Assembly (NCBI RefSeq): GCF_004570385.1
Contig: NZ_SPQL01000009.1
Location: 124,001 to 188,000 of the forward strand
Length of the DNA: 64,000 nucleotides
Direction of reading: 5' to 3'
Source of the DNA: Blastococcus sp. CT_GayMR19
GTDB taxonomy: Bacteria > Actinomycetota > Actinomycetes > Mycobacteriales > Geodermatophilaceae
The notes below the pieces were generated by a model that was given only the letters and a program-made list of their open reading frames with translations, did not search any database and was not told the DNA's origin. The number at the start of each line of letters is the position of its first letter. The first letter of the stretch is position 1. The position numbers and the translations under genes were made by a program. Shown piece after piece: positions 37,959-47,287 of the stretch.

Positions 37959-38534
37959 ATGGCGATCGCAGACGAGGTCCAACGGTTCAGCCGCCCGGTG
38001 TTGCGGTGGGCCCGCCACCAGGAGCGGGAGTACACCAACGGTGAGCCGCGGCCGCTGGCCGGCGACCTCGGCGCGATGGGCGTGTACCTGGGCCTGGTGT
38101 CCGCGGCAGGGGCCGCGGTGCGCGCCTCGGGCCGTGAGCTGCCCGAGCGGATCCCGGCCGCGGATGCCTTCCTGCTGACGGTGGCGACCTTCCGGCTCGC
38201 CCGGCGGATCGCGAAGGACCCGGTGACCGCGCCGATCCGGGCGCCCTTCACCACGTTCCAGGGGCCCTCCGGGCATGCGGAGATCGCCGAGGAGGTACGC
38301 GAGCACGGCGGCGTCAAGCACGCGGTCGGGGAACTGCTCACCTGCCCGTTCTGCCTCGCGCAGTGGGTCGGGACCGGGTTCGTCCTCGGGTACGTGGCCG
38401 CCCCCAAAGCGACTCGGCTGGCCGCCCTGACCATGACGATGGTGGCAGGGTCCGACGTGCTGCAGTTCGTCTACGACGCGATCCAGACCGGCCTGGTGCC
38501 GCCGCCCAAGATGGACGAGGTCGGCGAGGCCTGA
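37959..38534 (+). CDS. DUF1360 membrane protein
   Basis: A 191-aa protein of the DUF1360 family. It has membrane helices near 40-58 and 145-175, a basic loop (FRLARRIAKDPVTAPIRAPF) and the conserved motif LLTCPFCLAQWVG with two cysteines. Spore-related relatives exist in firmicutes; the function in actinobacteria is unknown. TAGCGC lies 7 nt before the ATG, so it may be leaderless. Confidence 0.85.
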   Translation: MAIADEVQRFSRPVLRWARHQEREYTNGEPRPLAGDLGAMGVYLGLVSAAGAAVRASGRELPERIPAADAFLLTVATFRLARRIAKDPVTAPIRAPFTTFQGPSGHAEIAEEVREHGGVKHAVGELLTCPFCLAQWVGTGFVLGYVAAPKATRLAALTMTMVAGSDVLQFVYDAIQTGLVPPPKMDEVGEA

Positions 38535-38705
38535 GGTTCCCCGGGACGGCGGCTCCTCCCGGTCGGGGGGACGTCCTCCGTCCGGGGGACGGCGGAGAGG
38601 CGCGAACCTGCCGCGCGCGGGGCTCCGCGCCTATCCTGTGATCTTGACCCGGCGACGGGTTCGCGAGGCGCCGGGACGTCCGGTCGCCCGGTGGGAAGGG
38701 GCGGC

Positions 38706-39719
38706 ATGCGATCGATCTGGCGCGGGGCCGTGTCGTTCGGCCTCGTCAGCATCGCCGTGAAGCTCTACTCCGCCACCGAGGACAAGGACATCCGCTTCCA
38801 CCAGGTGCACGCCACCGACGGCGGCCGGGTGAAGTACAAGCGTGTCTGCTCGATCGACGGCGAGGAGGTCGAGTACCGCGACATCGCCAAGGGCTTCGAG
38901 CTGCCCGACGGCCAGGTCGTCATCCTCACCGACGAGGACTTCGAAGAACTCCCGCTCAGCACCCGCCGCGAGATCGAGGTGCTCGAGTTCGTCGACCAGG
39001 ACCAGATCGACCCGATCCACTTCGAGAAGACCTACTACCTCGAGCCCGAGGGCCCCGCGGCCCGGCCCTACGTCCTGCTCCGGCAGGCCCTGGAGAACGC
39101 CGGCCAGGTCGCCATCACCAAGATCGCCATCCGGCAGCGCGAGTCTCTGGCCGCGTTGCGCGTGCTGGACGGCGTCCTGACGCTGCACACGATGCGCTGG
39201 CCCGACGAGATCCGCGCCCCCGAGTTCGCCTTCCTCGACGAGGACATCACGGTCCGGCCGCAGGAACTGAAGATGGCCGAGGCGCTGATCGCCTCGATGA
39301 CCGGGGAGTTCGACCCCAGTGAGTTCACCGACGACTACCGCGAGGCCATGACGGCGCTGCTCGAGGCGAAGCAGAGTGGCGGCGAGGTGCAGCAGGTGCC
39401 CGAGGTGCCCGACGACGGCGCAGCGGTGGTCGACCTCATGAGCGCCCTGCGGCGCAGCGTCGAGCGGGCCCGTGGCGGCTCGGCCGACGACGGGTCCGAC
39501 GCCGCCGAGAAGCCTGCCGCCGAGAAGGCCGCCGCCAAGCGGGCCCCGGCGAAGAAGGCCGCGTCGAGCGACGACGACGCCCCCGCGAAGAAGGCGCCGG
39601 CCAAGAAGGCCGCCCCGGCCAAGGCCACCGCGGCGAAGAAGGCCGCGCCGGCCAAGGCGACCGCGGCGAAGAAGACCGCGGACAAGCCGCCGGCCAAGCG
39701 CGCGCGTCGCAGCGCCTGA
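38706..39719 (+). CDS. ku: Non-homologous end-joining protein Ku
   Basis: A 337-aa bacterial Ku. MRSIWRGAVSFGLVSIAVKLYSATE is the standard start, preceded by AAGGGG. The core dimer domain runs to about 260, followed by a Lys/Ala-rich tail of AKKA and PAKKA repeats that binds DNA, as in mycobacteria. Ku caps double-strand breaks and recruits LigD, whose gene begins one base after the Ku stop. Confidence 0.96.
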   Translation: MRSIWRGAVSFGLVSIAVKLYSATEDKDIRFHQVHATDGGRVKYKRVCSIDGEEVEYRDIAKGFELPDGQVVILTDEDFEELPLSTRREIEVLEFVDQDQIDPIHFEKTYYLEPEGPAARPYVLLRQALENAGQVAITKIAIRQRESLAALRVLDGVLTLHTMRWPDEIRAPEFAFLDEDITVRPQELKMAEALIASMTGEFDPSEFTDDYREAMTALLEAKQSGGEVQQVPEVPDDGAAVVDLMSALRRSVERARGGSADDGSDAAEKPAAEKAAAKRAPAKKAASSDDDAPAKKAPAKKAAPAKATAAKKAAPAKATAAKKTADKPPAKRARRSA

Positions 39720-39720
39720 C

Positions 39721-41193
39721 GTGCCCGCGCGGCCGCGCGCCCGGCGGGAGGACCCGCTCGCCGAGTACCGCGCCAAGCGGGACCCCCGGCGGACCGCGGA
39801 GCCGGTCCCGCCGGCCGGTCAGCCGCTCCCGGTGGGGAACGACGACACGTTCGTCGTCCAGGAGCACCACACGCCCCGCGGTGGGGGCGAGCGCGTGCAC
39901 TGGGATCTGCGGCTGGAGCGGGACGGCGTCCTGAAGAGCTGGGCGGTGCCCAAGGGGCCGCCGACGACCCCGGGGAGCAACCGGCTCGCCGTCCCCACCG
40001 AGGACCACCCGCTGGAGTACGCGTCCTTCGCCGGGACGATCGCCGCCGGCGAGTACGGCGGCGGCCACGTCACCATCTGGGACTCCGGTCGGTACAGCAC
40101 CGAGAAGTGGGACGAGCGGCACGTCATCGTGTCCTTCGAGGGCCGCCGGCTGGCCGGGCGGTACGCGCTCTTCCCGCTGGACGACGGCGCCTGGAACATC
40201 CGCAAGCTCGACGCCACCCCCGCACCCGCCGACGTCGAGGCGCGGGTCCCGCTGCCGATGCTGGCCACGCCCGGCGAGCTGCCCCCGCCGGCGGACGACG
40301 ACCGCTGGGGCTACGAGTTCAAGTGGGACGGCGTCCGCGCGGTGGCGGCCGTGGACGGCGGCGTCCTGGGCCTGACCTCGCGCAAGGGCACCGACATCAC
40401 GGTGCGCTATCCGGAGGTGGCCCGGCTGCCGGACGGGCTGCTCGGTCACCGCGCCGTCGTCGACGGCGAGATCGTCGCGATGGACGAGCGGGGCCGGCCG
40501 GACTTCGGTGCGCTGCAGAACCGCATGCACCGGACCGGTCCCGAGGTGCGCGGGCTGGCGGCGGCCAGGCCGGTCACGTTCCTGGTGTTCGACCTGCTGT
40601 CCCTGGACGGCGAGGACCTGCTGGAGCGGCCCTACGCCGAGCGCCGCGAGCGGCTGGACGCGCTCGGGCTGGCCGGCCACCGCTGGGTGACCACCCCGTG
40701 GTTCCGCGGCGGCGGCGAGCGGGTGCACGCGGCCAGCCTGGAGAACGAGCTCGAAGGGATCGTCGCCAAGAAGCTCGACTCGCCGTACCGGCCGGGGGTG
40801 CGCAGCCCCGAGTGGCGCAAGGTGAAGAACGTCCGGGTGCAGTCGGTGGTGGTCGGGGGCTGGCGGCCCGGTCAGGGCCGGCGGGCGGGCGGCATCGGAT
40901 CGCTGCTGTTCGGCGTCCCGGACGACGAGGGCCGGCTCATCTACGCCGGCCACGTCGGCACCGGGTTCAGCGATCAGGACCTGAAGGACCTGCAGCGGAT
41001 GCTCACCACGCGGAAGACCTGCCCCTTCGACGGCGACCTGCCGCGCGACATCACCCGCGACGCCCACTGGGTCGAGCCCGACCTGGTCGGCGAGGTGGCC
41101 TACGCGGTGTGGACCGCCGAGGGACGTCTGCGCCACCCCTCGTGGCGCGGGATCCGGGACGACCTGGAGCCGGACGACGTCGTGGTGGAGTGA
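39721..41193 (+). CDS. ligD: ATP-dependent DNA ligase LigD (phosphoesterase-ligase form)
   Basis: A 490-aa protein with an N-terminal 3'-phosphoesterase domain (about 40-165, QEHHTPRGGGERVHWDLRLE) and a ligase domain with adenylated Lys201 in KWDG. The OB-fold follows (RRAGGIGSLLFGV). The polymerase module found in one-piece LigD is absent here and is encoded by the separate gene at 41270. The GTG lies directly after the ku stop. It trims and seals broken ends in NHEJ. Confidence 0.95.
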   Translation: MPARPRARREDPLAEYRAKRDPRRTAEPVPPAGQPLPVGNDDTFVVQEHHTPRGGGERVHWDLRLERDGVLKSWAVPKGPPTTPGSNRLAVPTEDHPLEYASFAGTIAAGEYGGGHVTIWDSGRYSTEKWDERHVIVSFEGRRLAGRYALFPLDDGAWNIRKLDATPAPADVEARVPLPMLATPGELPPPADDDRWGYEFKWDGVRAVAAVDGGVLGLTSRKGTDITVRYPEVARLPDGLLGHRAVVDGEIVAMDERGRPDFGALQNRMHRTGPEVRGLAAARPVTFLVFDLLSLDGEDLLERPYAERRERLDALGLAGHRWVTTPWFRGGGERVHAASLENELEGIVAKKLDSPYRPGVRSPEWRKVKNVRVQSVVVGGWRPGQGRRAGGIGSLLFGVPDDEGRLIYAGHVGTGFSDQDLKDLQRMLTTRKTCPFDGDLPRDITRDAHWVEPDLVGEVAYAVWTAEGRLRHPSWRGIRDDLEPDDVVVE

Positions 41194-41207
41194 GCGGACA
41201 GGGGCGT

Positions 41208-41237
41208 GAGCATCGCAGCGAGGAACGAGCGAGGAGC
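41208..41237 (+). repeat. 30-bp dispersed repeat, copy 2
   Basis: Identical to the element at 710-739. It begins 15 nt after the ligD stop. The sequence after it includes the palindrome GCGGAGCGCTCCGC, overlapping its 3' end. Confidence 0.8.
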
Positions 41238-41269
41238 GGAGCGCTCCGCGGGAGCGAACTGGTGACGGC

Positions 41270-42190
41270 ATGAAGAAGCAGCGGGTGGAGATCGACGGCC
41301 GGACGCTGTCGGTGTCCAACCTGGAGAAGGTCCTGTTCCCCGAGGTCGCGTTCACCAAGGCGCAGGTCATCGACTACTACGTGCGCGTCGCGCCCGTGCT
41401 GCTGCCGCACCTGGCCGGCCGGCCGGTCACCTTCACCCGCTGGCCCGACGGCGTCGAGGGGCAGACGTTCTTCGAGAAGAACAGCGCCCGGCACGCGCCG
41501 GAGTGGGTGCGCCGGGTGACCATCCCCAGCCCGGGCAGCTCGACCGGCCGGGAGACGCTGGACATGGTCGTCCTGGAGTCGGTCGCCGACCTGGCGTGGT
41601 CGGCCAACCTGGCGGCGCTGGAGATCCACGTGCCGCAGTGGCAGGTCGACGACGACGGCGTCCCGCAGCTGCCGGACCTGCTCGTGCTCGACCTCGACCC
41701 GGGCCCCGACACCGGGCTGGCGGAGTGCTGCGCCGTGGCCGAGCGGCTGGGCGCACGGCTGGAGGCCGACGGCCTGGACCCGGTGGTGAAGACGTCGGGG
41801 TCCAAGGGCATGCAGGTCTACGCGCCCATCGAGGCGGCCGACCGGGACCACCCCAGCCGGTACGCGAAGGCGCTCGCCCAGGAGCTCTCGAACGAGACGC
41901 CCGACGACGTGGTCTGGCGGATGGAGAAGGTGCTCCGCCCGGGCAAGGTGCTGATCGACTGGAGCCAGAACAACCCGGCGAAGACGACGGTCGCCCCCTA
42001 CTCGCTGCGCGCCCGGCCGCACGCCACGGTGTCCACGCCGATCGGCTGGGACGAGGTGGACGCGGTGCGCGAGGGCGCCGACCCGGCCACCCTGCGCTTC
42101 CGCGCCGACGACGTCCTGGCGCGCGTCGAGGAGTACGGCGACCTGTTCGACGTCGCCGGTGCGCGGCGGGCCGCGCTGCCCGAGGTCTGA
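41270..42190 (+). CDS. LigD-type DNA polymerase/primase (stand-alone Pol domain)
   Basis: A 306-aa LigD Prim-Pol domain protein. Catalytic Asp residues lie in LDLDPG (141 and 143), with FFEKNSARHAPEW and KTSGSKGMQVYAPI as nucleotide-binding segments and DWSQNNPAKTTVAPYSLR near the end. It fills in or adds nucleotides at breaks, with a preference for ribonucleotides in characterised homologues. It forms the third gene of the ku-ligD-pol set. Confidence 0.95.
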   Translation: MKKQRVEIDGRTLSVSNLEKVLFPEVAFTKAQVIDYYVRVAPVLLPHLAGRPVTFTRWPDGVEGQTFFEKNSARHAPEWVRRVTIPSPGSSTGRETLDMVVLESVADLAWSANLAALEIHVPQWQVDDDGVPQLPDLLVLDLDPGPDTGLAECCAVAERLGARLEADGLDPVVKTSGSKGMQVYAPIEAADRDHPSRYAKALAQELSNETPDDVVWRMEKVLRPGKVLIDWSQNNPAKTTVAPYSLRARPHATVSTPIGWDEVDAVREGADPATLRFRADDVLARVEEYGDLFDVAGARRAALPEV

Positions 42191-42223
42191 GCGGTCGCGG
42201 GCGGTCTGGGACGATTCCGCACC

Positions 42224-43123
42224 ATGTCGCCTGGGGAGTCCGCCGCCGGCCCGCCCGATCCCCGCTTCACCGACGTGGGGCGCCTCGTCGTCCGCTGCCC
42301 GGACCGGCCGGGCATCGTCGCCGTCCTCAGTGGGCTCATGGCCGAGGTCGGCGCCAACATCACCGACTCCCAGCAGCACTCCTCCGACCCCTACGGCGGC
42401 ACGTTCTTCCTGCGGCTGGAGTTCCACCTCACGGGCCTGCCCGCGCGACGGGCGGAGCTGGAACAGCGGCTGGCCACGCTGGCGGGGGAGTGGGGGATGG
42501 TCTGGCGGCTCGTCGACGCCTCGCACCGGCCGACGCTGGCGGTCTTCGTGAGCAGGACCGACCACGTGCTCCAGGAGCTGATCTACCGGGTGCGCGCCGG
42601 CGACCTGCGCGCCGAGATCAGCTGCGTCGTCTCCAACCACCGTGACCTCGAGCCGGTCGCGGTCGGCGCGGGCATCCCGTTCCACCATGTCCCTGTGACC
42701 CCGGAGTCCAAGGCCAAGGCCGAGGCCGAGGCGGCGGCGCTCGGGCTGCTCGGGGACGTCGACCTGGTGGTCCTCGCGCGGTACATGCAGATCCTCTCGG
42801 CGGACTTCTGCGGCCGGTTCCCCGAGCGGCTGATCAACATCCACCACAGCTTCCTGCCGGCCTTCGTCGGGGCGAACCCGTACCAGGCGGCGCACGACCG
42901 GGGCGTGAAGCTGATCGGCGCGACGGCGCACTACGTGACCGCCGAGCTGGACGCCGGGCCGATCATCGAGCAGGAGGTCGCCCGGGTCGACCACCGCGCG
43001 ACGGTGGAGGACATGCGCCGGGTCGGCCGCTACGTCGAACGCCAGGTCCTGGCCCAGGCGGTCACCTGGCACGTCGAGGACCGGGTGATCGTCGACGGCG
43101 AGAAGACCATCGTCTTCGCCTGA
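42224..43123 (+). CDS. purU: Formyltetrahydrofolate deformylase
   Basis: A 299-aa enzyme that hydrolyses 10-formyl-THF to formate and THF. It has an N-terminal ACT domain (about 19-95, LVVRCPDRPGIVAVLSGLMA) and a formyltransferase-like catalytic domain with N205 and H207 in INIHHSFLPAF and D243 in AELDAGPIIEQ. It balances one-carbon pools and supplies formate for purine synthesis. Single gene; three palindromic repeats follow. Confidence 0.95.
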   Translation: MSPGESAAGPPDPRFTDVGRLVVRCPDRPGIVAVLSGLMAEVGANITDSQQHSSDPYGGTFFLRLEFHLTGLPARRAELEQRLATLAGEWGMVWRLVDASHRPTLAVFVSRTDHVLQELIYRVRAGDLRAEISCVVSNHRDLEPVAVGAGIPFHHVPVTPESKAKAEAEAAALGLLGDVDLVVLARYMQILSADFCGRFPERLINIHHSFLPAFVGANPYQAAHDRGVKLIGATAHYVTAELDAGPIIEQEVARVDHRATVEDMRRVGRYVERQVLAQAVTWHVEDRVIVDGEKTIVFA

Positions 43124-43135
43124 GGCCGCCCCTCC

Positions 43136-43222
43136 GCTTTCGGTACCGAAAAGCCGGGCGCCGTCCCTCCGCCTCCGGTACCGAAAGCCGGGCGCCGTCC
43201 CTCCGCTTCCGGTACCGAAAGC
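43136..43222. repeat. Three tandem GGTACC-centred palindromic repeats
   Basis: GCTTTCGGTACCGAAAAGC (43136-43154), GCCTCCGGTACCGAAAGC (43171-43188) and GCTTCCGGTACCGAAAGC (43205-43222) recur every ~34 bp, separated by the near-identical spacer CGGGCGCCGTCCCTCC. They belong to the same family as the pair at 4325-4376 and lie between purU and furA. Confidence 0.85.
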
Positions 43223-43269
43223 GGAACCGTGGCGCCGGGGGACAGCGGGAGCCTCCGGGCACGCAGATC

Positions 43270-43304
43270 CTTGATTTGACTGATGCAAGACAACGGCGTT
43301 GAGT
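43270..43304 (+). promoter_or_regulatory. FurA promoter/operator region
   Basis: An A/T-rich island in GC-rich DNA. CTTG (43270-43273) and CAAG (43286-43289) form an inverted repeat around a -35-like TTGACT (43276-43281). The furA ATG at 43313 would be at or very near the transcription start. Autorepression by the encoded Fur-type protein is likely by analogy with mycobacterial furA-katG. Confidence 0.5.
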
Positions 43305-43312
43305 GGTCGCTG

Positions 43313-43804
43313 ATGGAGACGACCCGGGCGCACCAGCTCCGAGCGGTCGGGCTGCGCGTGACGCGGCCCCGGCTCTCGGTGCTCGACGTCCTGGCCGACC
43401 GCCCGCACGCCGACGCCGACACGATCGTCACCGCCGCCCGTGCGGCGCACCCGTCGCTGTCGCCGCAGGCCGTCTACGGCGTCCTCCGCGCGCTGGTGGA
43501 GCGCGGCCTGGCCCGGCGGATCGAGCCGGCGGGCGCCCCGGCGCTGTTCGAGCTCCGGGTCGCCGACAACCACCATCACCTGGTCTGCCGCTCGTGCGGT
43601 GCCGTCGCGGATGTCGACTGCGCCGTCGGGGCGGCTCCCTGCCTGGACCCCTCGGACACGGCGGGCTTCGTCGTCGACGAGGCCGAGGTCGTGTTCTGGG
43701 GACTGTGCCGTGACTGTCAGGTCGCGGGCTCTCCAGGGATCGCAGTTCCGGCAGGTGCAGTGCAGTTTTCCGCGCAGGAAACCCGAGGAGGAGCAATCGC
43801 ATGA
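43313..43804 (+). CDS. furA: Fur-family peroxide-type regulator (FurA/CatR-like)
   Basis: A 163-aa Fur-family repressor. It has winged helix [24 protein letters not shown], metal motif [11 protein letters not shown] (Cys92, Cys95) and second zinc pair CRDC (132, 135). It overlaps katA by four bases (ATGA), the classic arrangement in which peroxide or metal status controls catalase. ATG 43313 is preferred; ATG 43283 would start inside the operator and add ten residues. Confidence 0.92.
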   Translation: METTRAHQLRAVGLRVTRPRLSVLDVLADRPHADADTIVTAARAAHPSLSPQAVYGVLRALVERGLARRIEPAGAPALFELRVADNHHHLVCRSCGAVADVDCAVGAAPCLDPSDTAGFVVDEAEVVFWGLCRDCQVAGSPGIAVPAGAVQFSAQETRGGAIA

Positions 43805-45468
43805 CCGACGTCGCATCGCAGGGCCCAGCCGCCAGCGAGGCCGACCGGGCCGTCCTGACCAACCGTCAGGGCCACCCCGTCTACGACAACCAGAACTCGC
43901 GCACGGTGGGCGCCCGTGGCCCTGCGACCCTGGAGAACTACCAGTTCCTCGAGAAGATCAGCCACTTCGACCGTGAGCGCATCCCCGAGCGCGTCGTCCA
44001 CGCCCGCGGCGTCACCGCGTTAGGCGTCTTCGAGGCCGACGGCACCGTCGGCGACGAGCCGATCGCGACGTACACCCGCGCCAAGCTCTTCTCGGAGAAG
44101 GGCAAGAAGACCGACGTCGCCCTGCGGTTCTCCACCGTGGCCGGTGGCCGGGACTCCTCGGAGGTCGCCCGCGACCCGCGCGGATTCGCGGTGAAGTTCT
44201 ACACCGAGGACGGCAACTGGGACCTCGTCGGTAACAACCTGGGCGTCTTCTTCATCCGCGACGCGATCAAGTTCCCCGACTTCATCCACTCGCAGAAGCC
44301 CGACCCGGTCACCTTCGAGGCCAGCGTGGCCCAGCGCGCGTTCGACTTCATCAGCCAGACCCCCGAGGCCATGCACATGGTCACGCTGGTCTTCGGCCCG
44401 CGCGGCATCCCGGCCAGCTACCGGCACATGCAGGGCTTCGGCGTGAACACCTACAAGTGGGTCAACGCCGCCGGCGAGACCCAGCTGGTCAAGTACCACT
44501 GGCTGCCCAAGCAGGGCGTGACGTCGCTGACCGCCGTCGAGGCCTCCGCCGTCCAGGCGCAGACCCTTGGATCGCACACCAAGGACCTCTACGACGCCAT
44601 CGAGGCCGGCGACTTCCCCCAGTGGGAGCTGCATGTCCAGCTCATGGACGACCACGACCACCCCGAGCTGGACTTCGACCCGCTCGACGACACCAAGGTG
44701 TGGCCGGAGGAGCTATTCCCGCTGCGCAAGGTCGGCACGATGACGCTGAACCGCATGCCGGAGAACTTCTTCACCGAGAACGAGCAGATCGCGTTCGGCA
44801 CCGGTGTGCTGGTCGACGGGCTGGACTTCTCCGACGACAAGATGCTGGTCGGCCGGACGTTCTCCTACTCCGACACCCAGCGGTACCGCGTCGGCCCGAA
44901 CTACCTGCAGCTGCCGGTGAACCAGGCCAAGAACGCCCGCGTGGCCACCAACCAGCGCGACGGGCAGATGGCCTACGGCGTCGACCTCGGCGAGGGTCAG
45001 AACCCGCACGTGAACTACGAGCCGTCGATCACCGGTGGACTGCGTGAGGCGACCTACCCGACGCACGACGAGCAGGGTCCGGAGATCGTCGGCCGGCTCA
45101 CCCGCAAGCGGATCCCGCGCACCAACGACTACGCGCAGGCCGGTGAGCGGTACCTGCTCAGCGAGCAGTGGGAGAAGGACGACCTGGTGACGAACCTGGT
45201 CGGCGCCCTGTCCCAGTGCAACCGGGACATCCAGGAGCGGATGGTCTGGCACCTGTTCATGTGCGAGGACGAGCTAGGCCAGCGGGTCGGCGAGGGCATC
45301 GGCATCTCTGCGGACGACGTCCGTGGGCTTGCCCCGCTGCAGACCCAGACGCTCACCGAGGACGAGCTCCAGCGGGCCGCCAACCTCGGAAAGAACGGTC
45401 CCCGTGACGTCACGGGGCACGTGATGACGCACTGCGTGCCGAACTCCCGGATCGGTGCCTCGATCTGA
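43801..45468 (+). CDS. katA: Catalase (monofunctional, heme)
   Basis: A 555-aa small-to-medium-subunit catalase that dismutates hydrogen peroxide. Catalytic His67 is in RVVHARG, the Asn is in VGNNLGVFF, and the proximal heme Tyr is in [14 protein letters not shown]. It is co-transcribed with furA. The C-terminal segment lacks the flavodoxin-like domain of large catalases. A strong terminator follows. Confidence 0.96.
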   Translation: MTDVASQGPAASEADRAVLTNRQGHPVYDNQNSRTVGARGPATLENYQFLEKISHFDRERIPERVVHARGVTALGVFEADGTVGDEPIATYTRAKLFSEKGKKTDVALRFSTVAGGRDSSEVARDPRGFAVKFYTEDGNWDLVGNNLGVFFIRDAIKFPDFIHSQKPDPVTFEASVAQRAFDFISQTPEAMHMVTLVFGPRGIPASYRHMQGFGVNTYKWVNAAGETQLVKYHWLPKQGVTSLTAVEASAVQAQTLGSHTKDLYDAIEAGDFPQWELHVQLMDDHDHPELDFDPLDDTKVWPEELFPLRKVGTMTLNRMPENFFTENEQIAFGTGVLVDGLDFSDDKMLVGRTFSYSDTQRYRVGPNYLQLPVNQAKNARVATNQRDGQMAYGVDLGEGQNPHVNYEPSITGGLREATYPTHDEQGPEIVGRLTRKRIPRTNDYAQAGERYLLSEQWEKDDLVTNLVGALSQCNRDIQERMVWHLFMCEDELGQRVGEGIGISADDVRGLAPLQTQTLTEDELQRAANLGKNGPRDVTGHVMTHCVPNSRIGASI

Positions 45469-45488
45469 GGTAGCCACATCCCCTGAGC

Positions 45489-45521
45489 AGCGGGCCGCGA
45501 CCGGATCGGTCGCGGCCCGCT
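45489..45521 (+). terminator. Terminator after katA
   Basis: A perfect 14-bp stem (AGCGGGCCGCGACC) with a 5-nt loop lies 21 nt after the katA stop and is followed by TGTGTCCT. Confidence 0.85.
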
Positions 45522-45536
45522 GTGTCCTGCACATTG

Positions 45537-45806
45537 TCGTCCTCCGGACGACGACCGCGGCCAGGTGACGTCCCCGGCTCACGGTGAGCCGCTGCGTCGT
45601 GCCTGCGCGGAACCCTCCGGGCCCCACTCGCCACGACAGTGCCGGGCGCCTGCGCGGAACCCTCCGGGCCCCACTCGGCACGACGGTGCCGGGCGTGCGT
45701 CCGCGCACACGCTCGCCGCCGTGTCGCGGCCAGGTTCCGTCCCGCCTCACGCTCGCCGCTGCGTCGGGCCTGAGCGGACCCCTCCGGGGCCCGCTCGTCA
45801 GGACAA
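45537..45806 (+). repeat. ~105-bp intergenic repeat, two copies plus partial duplication
   Basis: One copy spans about 45537-45641 (from TCGTCCTCCGGACGACGAC to CCCACTCGCCACGAC). Its 3' half, from CCTGCGCGGAACCCTCC on, is repeated directly to about 45690. A more diverged copy covers about 45717-45806. The spacer between katA and the MFS gene (45469-45833) otherwise holds only the katA terminator. Confidence 0.8.
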
Positions 45807-45833
45807 CCGGCGGTGGCGGACTACCTTGCCCGC

Positions 45834-47132
45834 GTGCACACCTCCTCCGGTACCGCTGCCCGTGCGACCGGGTGGGTCGCCCCGCTCTGCTGGATCGCCG
45901 TCCTCCTCGACGGCTTCGACCTCGTCGTGGTCGGCACCGTGGTCCCGGTGCTGCAGCAGCCCGACGAATGGGCGCTGACCGGCGCGGGCACGACCTTCGT
46001 CATCACGATCGGCCTGGTCGGGATGATGATCGGCGCCCTCACCGTCGGCGCCCTCACCGACCTGGTGGGCCGGCGGAAGTCCCTGATCGGGGCGGTCACG
46101 TTCTTCTCCCTGCTGACCCTGGCCTGCGCCTTCGCGCCGAACGAGGTCGTGTTCGGCATCCTGCGCTTCCTCGCCGGCCTCGGTCTGGGCGGCTGCCTGC
46201 CGACGGCGATCGCGATGGTCAACGAGTTCAGCCGCAGCGGGCGCAGCGGCCGGGCCACCACGACGGTCATGACCGGCTACCACGTGGGCGCCGTTACCAC
46301 CGCCGCACTCGCGATCGTGGTCATCCCGAAGCTGGGGTGGGAGTGGATGTTCGTCCTGGGCGCGCTGCCGGCCGTCGTCCTCGTGCCGCTCATGCTGCGG
46401 TCGCTGCCCGAGTCGGCCGCCTATCTGGTCGCCCACGGCCGCCGGGCAGAGGCCGAGGAGGTCGCCCGCCGATACGGCCTTGAACTGGAGGACCCCGCCG
46501 CCCCGGTCGCGTCGCACGCCGGCGAGACCGCCGGCGCGACGCTCAAGACGCTGTTCGCCGCCGGCTACCTGCGCAACACAGTGGTCATCGGTGTGACGTC
46601 GTTCATGGGGCTGCTGCTGGTCTACGGCCTCAACAGCTGGTTGCCGACGATCATGCGGGAGGCCGACTACGAGCTCGGCGACGCCCTGGCCTTCCTGCTG
46701 GTGCTCAACCTGGGTGCCATCGCCGGTCTCTTCGTGGCCGGGAAGGTCGCCGACCGGATCGGCGCGCGGGCGGCCGGCATCGGATGGTTCGGCGGCGCGG
46801 CGGTGTTCCTCGCACTGCTCTCGATCCGGCTCCCGATCGGGGGCATCTACGTGATGGTGTTCCTGACCGGATGCTTCGTGTTCAGCGCCCAGGTCCTCGT
46901 CTACGCGTTCGTCAGCGCCAACCACCCGCCGCAGGTGCGCGCCACCGCCCTCGGCTGGTCGGCCGGAGCGGGGCGGATCGGCGCCATCGTCGGCCCGGTG
47001 ATCACCGGCGCCCTGTTCGCCGCCGGGATCGCCTTCCCGTGGGGCTTCTACGTCTTCGCCGTGGTGGGTGCGCTGGGGGCCGCGTCCCTGGCCGTCGCGA
47101 GGACAGTGCGCCTCCGGACCGCGACGCGGTGA
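45834..47132 (+). CDS. MFS transporter (aromatic acid:H+ symporter-like)
   Basis: A 432-aa major facilitator protein with twelve predicted helices. LLDGFDLVVVGTVVP in helix 1 and GALTDLVGRRKSLIG in the first cytoplasmic loop match the AAHS/PcaK-BenK branch, so a hydroxylated aromatic acid is the likely substrate (inference). The GTG at 45834 is preceded by TACCTT at 6 nt, implying a leaderless mRNA; GTG 45813 is an alternative. The last residues (VRLRTATR) are encoded by the start of a tandem repeat. Dispersed repeats flank the gene on both sides. Confidence 0.88.
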   Translation: MHTSSGTAARATGWVAPLCWIAVLLDGFDLVVVGTVVPVLQQPDEWALTGAGTTFVITIGLVGMMIGALTVGALTDLVGRRKSLIGAVTFFSLLTLACAFAPNEVVFGILRFLAGLGLGGCLPTAIAMVNEFSRSGRSGRATTTVMTGYHVGAVTTAALAIVVIPKLGWEWMFVLGALPAVVLVPLMLRSLPESAAYLVAHGRRAEAEEVARRYGLELEDPAAPVASHAGETAGATLKTLFAAGYLRNTVVIGVTSFMGLLLVYGLNSWLPTIMREADYELGDALAFLLVLNLGAIAGLFVAGKVADRIGARAAGIGWFGGAAVFLALLSIRLPIGGIYVMVFLTGCFVFSAQVLVYAFVSANHPPQVRATALGWSAGAGRIGAIVGPVITGALFAAGIAFPWGFYVFAVVGALGAASLAVARTVRLRTATR

Positions 47133-47275
47133 CACGGCGGTCCTCCGGACCGCAACGCGGTGACACGGCGGTCCTCCGGACCGCAACGCGGCCAGGTGCC
47201 GTCCCCCGGATAGCAAGGAGCCCCTGCGTCGCTCGATCGCGGAGACCTCCGGCCCCCACTCCTCACGACATCCGA
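47124..47275 (+). repeat. 31-bp tandem units running into a ~105-bp intergenic repeat
   Basis: Two and a half ~31-bp units containing CGGTCCTCCGGACCGC begin inside the last codons of the MFS gene. They lead into another copy of the dispersed repeat (about 47186-47275: GCGGCCAGGTGCCGTCCC ... CCCACTCCTCACGAC). Confidence 0.8.
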
Positions 47276-47287
47276 TGGTGCGTCCGG

